Shown here: positions 61,655 through 64,000 of the stretch, in pieces | How positions within the stretch are numbered: the first letter of the stretch is position 1 | How the letters are laid out: the number at the start of each line of letters is the position of its first letter | Origin: an uncultured Chloracidobacterium sp. | Lineage (GTDB): Bacteria > Acidobacteriota > Blastocatellia > Pyrinomonadales > Pyrinomonadaceae | Length of the DNA stretch: 64,000 nucleotides | Assembly (NCBI GenBank): GCA_936914845.1 | Contig: CAKZGE010000005.1 | Coordinates: 270,717 to 334,716 of the forward strand | Direction: 5' to 3' | Made by a program: the position numbers and the translations under genes | The notes under the pieces: generated by a model | Seen by the model: the letters and a program-made list of their open reading frames with translations, nothing else | The model's database searches: none | What the model was told of the DNA's origin: nothing

Positions 61655-61978
61655 ATAAATTCGTCACCTCGTCGCTTTATTCACAATTAGATGAAAAAAT
61701 TGTGTACGTATCGGCGATAATATCAAAATCTGTGATTTTCGCAATAAAAAAGACCGCCTGATACTCTAGGCGGCCGTCCATTCAATTTTCTTTTTCTAAC
61801 TAGGAGTAATGAGTAATTACCAAACCATTGGAGATGATCTGTTCCCATTCGCCGCCCGACCCTGTCCATGCGGTTCGTCTAGAACCGGCCTTTCTAGCAG
61901 AAGCGTGAATTCCGTTTCGGGCCGGTCCTAACCCCTTGTTCAATGTCGAGTGTTGAAAGGGTACTCGCTTCTAGTTAA
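61655..61978. other. 324-bp non-coding region with a possible structured transcript
   Basis: No gene is seen apart from the terminator at 61745-61773. On the minus strand ACCGGCC (near 61920-61927) can pair with GGCCGGT (near 61890-61897), flanked by other short stems, so the region may be a structured 3' leader or small RNA between the NtrC-type gene and the terminator. I cannot match it to a known RNA family. Confidence 0.3.
61745..61773 (-). terminator. terminator downstream of the NtrC-type regulator
   Basis: CCGCCT (61754-61759) and AGGCGG (61768-61773) form a stem; on the minus strand it is followed by a T-rich run. It lies about 330 bp after the regulator stop, leaving a long 3' stretch that includes the small frame at 61979-62095. 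Confidence 0.8.
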
Positions 61979-62095
61979 TCAATCGGTGTGCCAGACGAAT
62001 TTCACGAATTTGAGCGAAATTTTATCGATCTCCGAGCCATCGGCGTTATGTTTTGGGGCAAAATGCCACCACAGTGCCGGGTATAATTGCCCCAC
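61979..62095 (-). CDS. possible 38-residue aromatic-rich small protein
   Basis: Six bases after the regulator stop a GTG opens a frame reading GQLYPALWWHFAPKHNADG and ending KFVKFVWHTD. It is rich in Trp, Phe and His. No good ribosome binding site lies before the GTG (AAGG touches it), so translation could depend on coupling to the upstream gene. It may equally be the remnant of a longer gene. No family recognised. Confidence 0.35.
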   Translation of the reverse strand: MGQLYPALWWHFAPKHNADGSEIDKISLKFVKFVWHTD

Positions 62096-62101
62096 CCTTG
62101 A

Positions 62102-63442
62102 TCATTCTTCTTCGACGGCATCATCTTTCTTGATGCCGAATTTTTCCAAGCGGTATTGAAGCGTGCGAAAGGTCAATCCCAACAGCTTTGCCGATTTGGT
62201 TATGTTATTGTCGGTGCGTTCCATGGCTTGCATGATCAAGCTTCGCTCTACATCTTCAAAATTGACACCTTCCGGCGGAAGCGAAAACAAGCCTTCTGCG
62301 GCCGCGGGTGCGGTTTGCTGAAACATCTCCGGCGGAAGGTCGTCGATGGTTATCGTATCGTTCTCGCATAATAAGCTTGCCCTTTCGATCGCAGATTCGA
62401 GCTGTCGGACATTTCCCGGATAGCTGTAATTTTCAAGTATCTTGCGGGCATCCGGTGTGATAGTGATCTTGCGGTCGGTCCCGCGAGTATATTTTTTAAT
62501 GAAAAAATCGATCAATACCGGAATATCCGAGGTGCGCGAACGCAACGGCGGCATTTCGATCGAAAGCACATTTAACCGGTAATAAAGGTCTTCGCGAAAA
62601 CGGTTCTCTTCTGTCATCTTTAATAGATCGCGATTCGTCGCCGCTACCACGCGAACATCGACGTCTATCTCCTTCAAGCCGCCGACGCGTCTGATCTGTT
62701 TTTCCTGCAACGCTCTCAAAAGCTTTGCCTGGAGCGATATATCAAGCTCGCCGATCTCATCCAAAAAAAGCGTTCCTTTATCTGCGATCTCAAAAAGCCC
62801 CTTTTTTTCGCCGACCGCTCCGGTAAATGACCCTTTTTCGTGTCCGAACAATTCTGATTCAAGCAGGTTTTCGTTTATCGCCGCACAATTGACCGCCTGG
62901 AAAACACCATTCGAGCGAAGCGAATTGGTGTGAATGGACCGCGCGATAAGCTCTTTGCCCGTTCCGCTTTCACCGCGGATCATTACCGTCGAATTTGATT
63001 TTGCGATCTTTAATATCAGCTTTTTCACCTTGTCCATTTCCGGCGAAACCGAAACTATTTCCGTATCAAGAGCGGTCAGTTTGTTCAATGCCCTCGACAC
63101 CGTTTCAAGCAGCTTTTCGCTGTCGTAAGGCTTTTGCAGATAATCAAAAGCACCAAGCCGCAATGCATCTACCGCCGAATCGACCGACCCGTGTGCGGTA
63201 AGTAATATTACGATGATCGACTTATCAAAATTCGTCAGTTCACGAAGCAGTTCAAGCCCGCTCATGCCGGTCATCTTTAGATCGGTCAGGACGAGATCAA
63301 AGCGCCGCGATTCGACGAATTTCATTGCCGCTTCGCCAGAGCTCGCAGTCGTCACATCGTAACCTTCCCCCGAAAGTATCATTTCCAGGATCTCTCGTTG
63401 ACCCTTTTCATCATCAACGACCAATATCGATTTTCTTGCCAT
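62102..63442 (-). CDS. NtrC-family sigma-54-dependent response regulator
   Basis: A 446-residue regulator. Receiver: D54 (LVLTDLKMTG) and the opening ILVVDDEKGQREILEM. AAA+ domain: GESGTGKEL, GSFTGAV loop (Ser for the usual Ala) and LFLDEIGELD. Fis-type helix-turn-helix: KSAKLLGLTFRTLQYRLEKF. It is the second such regulator in the window and, like the one at 38422-39825, lacks an adjacent kinase. In Acidobacteriota and Myxococcota such regulators often control pili or surface functions. Its own promoter probably lies at 63476-63481. Confidence 0.95.
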   Translation of the reverse strand: MARKSILVVDDEKGQREILEMILSGEGYDVTTASSGEAAMKFVESRRFDLVLTDLKMTGMSGLELLRELTNFDKSIIVILLTAHGSVDSAVDALRLGAFDYLQKPYDSEKLLETVSRALNKLTALDTEIVSVSPEMDKVKKLILKIAKSNSTVMIRGESGTGKELIARSIHTNSLRSNGVFQAVNCAAINENLLESELFGHEKGSFTGAVGEKKGLFEIADKGTLFLDEIGELDISLQAKLLRALQEKQIRRVGGLKEIDVDVRVVAATNRDLLKMTEENRFREDLYYRLNVLSIEMPPLRSRTSDIPVLIDFFIKKYTRGTDRKITITPDARKILENYSYPGNVRQLESAIERASLLCENDTITIDDLPPEMFQQTAPAAAEGLFSLPPEGVNFEDVERSLIMQAMERTDNNITKSAKLLGLTFRTLQYRLEKFGIKKDDAVEEE

Positions 63443-63475
63443 AATCTAACTATGTATCTGTCTTTTGATACCTGT

Positions 63476-63481
63476 ATTATA
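63476..63481 (-). promoter_or_regulatory. possible -10 box of the NtrC-type gene
   Basis: On the minus strand TATAAT lies 34 bp before the regulator ATG. No convincing -35 box sits 17 bp upstream. The remaining bases to 63645 contain short frames I do not consider genes. Confidence 0.35.
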
Positions 63482-63645
63482 GACGAGGTTGTCAGAGAAC
63501 CCAGAACCGATAAACGCGATTGCCTTTACATGGGCTGCGATCCATATCGACCAAGAAGGCATTCCTCGCCGGGCGACAGAACACCGCCCCAATTTGAGAG
63601 GTGCAAAACGGGCAGCAAAAATATAGTGGTGCAATCTTGCGGCTG

Positions 63646-64000
63646 ATGTCTGCGACGAACCCGGAAAGCGGCACGATCAGTTACTCCTACGACCCGAACG
63701 GCAATCTGACGAGCAAGACCGACGCGAGGAGCATCACAACCAGTTACACCTACGACGCATTGAACCGCGTAACACAGCGGAGCTATTCCGGCGAGACGGG
63801 TTATACTACTCCGGCGGTTAGTTATTTCTACGACAATCTGCCGAACGCCAAAGGCAAACTGACAAAGGTTTCTTCAAGCGTTTCAACCACGGAATACATT
63901 AGTTTCGATATCTTAGGGCGTGTGACGGGGCACAAACAGACGACAGACGGGCAGAGCTATTCGACGGGATATGCTTATAATCTAAGCGGTGCTTTGGTGG
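63646..64000 (+). CDS. Rhs/YD-repeat protein fragment, open at the window end
   Basis: From the ATG at 63646 the frame stays open to the end of the window and encodes YD-repeats: ISYSYDPNGNLTSKTDAR, YTYDALNRVTQRSYSG, ISFDILGRVTGHKQT. Such repeats build the shell of Rhs and teneurin-like toxin proteins. The repeats begin at once, with no secretion signal or N-terminal domain, and the frame is closed by a stop near 63596. This is therefore the 5'-truncated remnant of a larger gene or a displaced C-terminal cassette. Its 3' end lies beyond the window. Confidence 0.72.
   Translation, partial: MSATNPESGTISYSYDPNGNLTSKTDARSITTSYTYDALNRVTQRSYSGETGYTTPAVSYFYDNLPNAKGKLTKVSSSVSTTEYISFDILGRVTGHKQTTDGQSYSTGYAYNLSGALV

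Overview
The window looks like part of a chromosome from a Gram-negative bacterium of the phylum Acidobacteriota, most likely class Blastocatellia. This is an inference from gene content, because there is no rRNA gene to test it. Supporting genes are a 1178-residue Oar-type TonB-dependent protein, the futalosine menaquinone pathway (mqnE and a UbiA-type prenyltransferase), a diheme b558-type succinate dehydrogenase, a Kdo transferase (so LPS is made), and many exported proteins with DUF4349, DUF4129, DUF4350, DUF481 or TPR domains. I saw no tRNA, rRNA, CRISPR array, transposase or integrase.

Layout. 1-1205: the end of an HD-GYP gene and a LysR regulator. 1381-6896: sdhC-sdhA-sdhB, with sdhA and sdhB separated by an AT-rich 2 kb insert (GH19-type lysozyme, lipoprotein, broken small gene). 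6988-10586: a secreted subtilase with an unusual N-terminus and C-terminal hexapeptide repeats, then malate dehydrogenase. 10800-15729: exported proteins and an ArsR/SRPBCC/DHFR-like/VOC cluster. 15784-20237: a TPR protein, then mqnE with a Uma2 gene and a hicBA remnant stacked behind it, each separated by a copy of the mqnE 3' end. 20510-23117: a two-enzyme peptidoglycan hydrolase and a DUF72 protein. 23200-27433: a nitric-oxide module (cupin, quinol NO reductase, membrane protein, truncated hemoglobin, Crp/Fnr regulator) with a clear FNR-like promoter. 27554-38344: cyanophycinase-like peptidase, menaquinone prenyltransferase, nucleotide-sugar dehydrogenase, peroxiredoxin, DUF481 protein, SppA and a methyltransferase. 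38422-43713: an NtrC-type regulator followed by a possible sigma-54 promoter and the Oar-type gene. 43844-48396: a DUF4129-DUF4350-MoxR operon. 48398-54751: a degenerate Ser/Thr kinase, the F0 part of ATP synthase (a, c, I, Z) and LPS glycosyltransferases. 54826-61654: EF-P with an atypical loop, an exported permuted PPDK-like protein and envelope proteins. 61979-64000: a second NtrC-type regulator and the start of a truncated Rhs/YD-repeat gene.

The most striking pattern occurs at two unlinked core genes, sdhA and mqnE. Accessory genes follow the stop codon, and beyond them lies a diverged second copy of the same gene's 3' end (two copies behind mqnE). The accessory genes are small and defence- or toxin-like (lysozyme plus lipoprotein, Uma2, HicBA). 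Those beyond a displaced tail carry frameshifts. This resembles elements that restore the 3' end of their target gene, but no recombinase is visible. A second strong oddity is the secreted subtilase at 6988-9402, whose N-terminus resembles a ClpB-type AAA+ module with both nucleotide-binding motifs lost.
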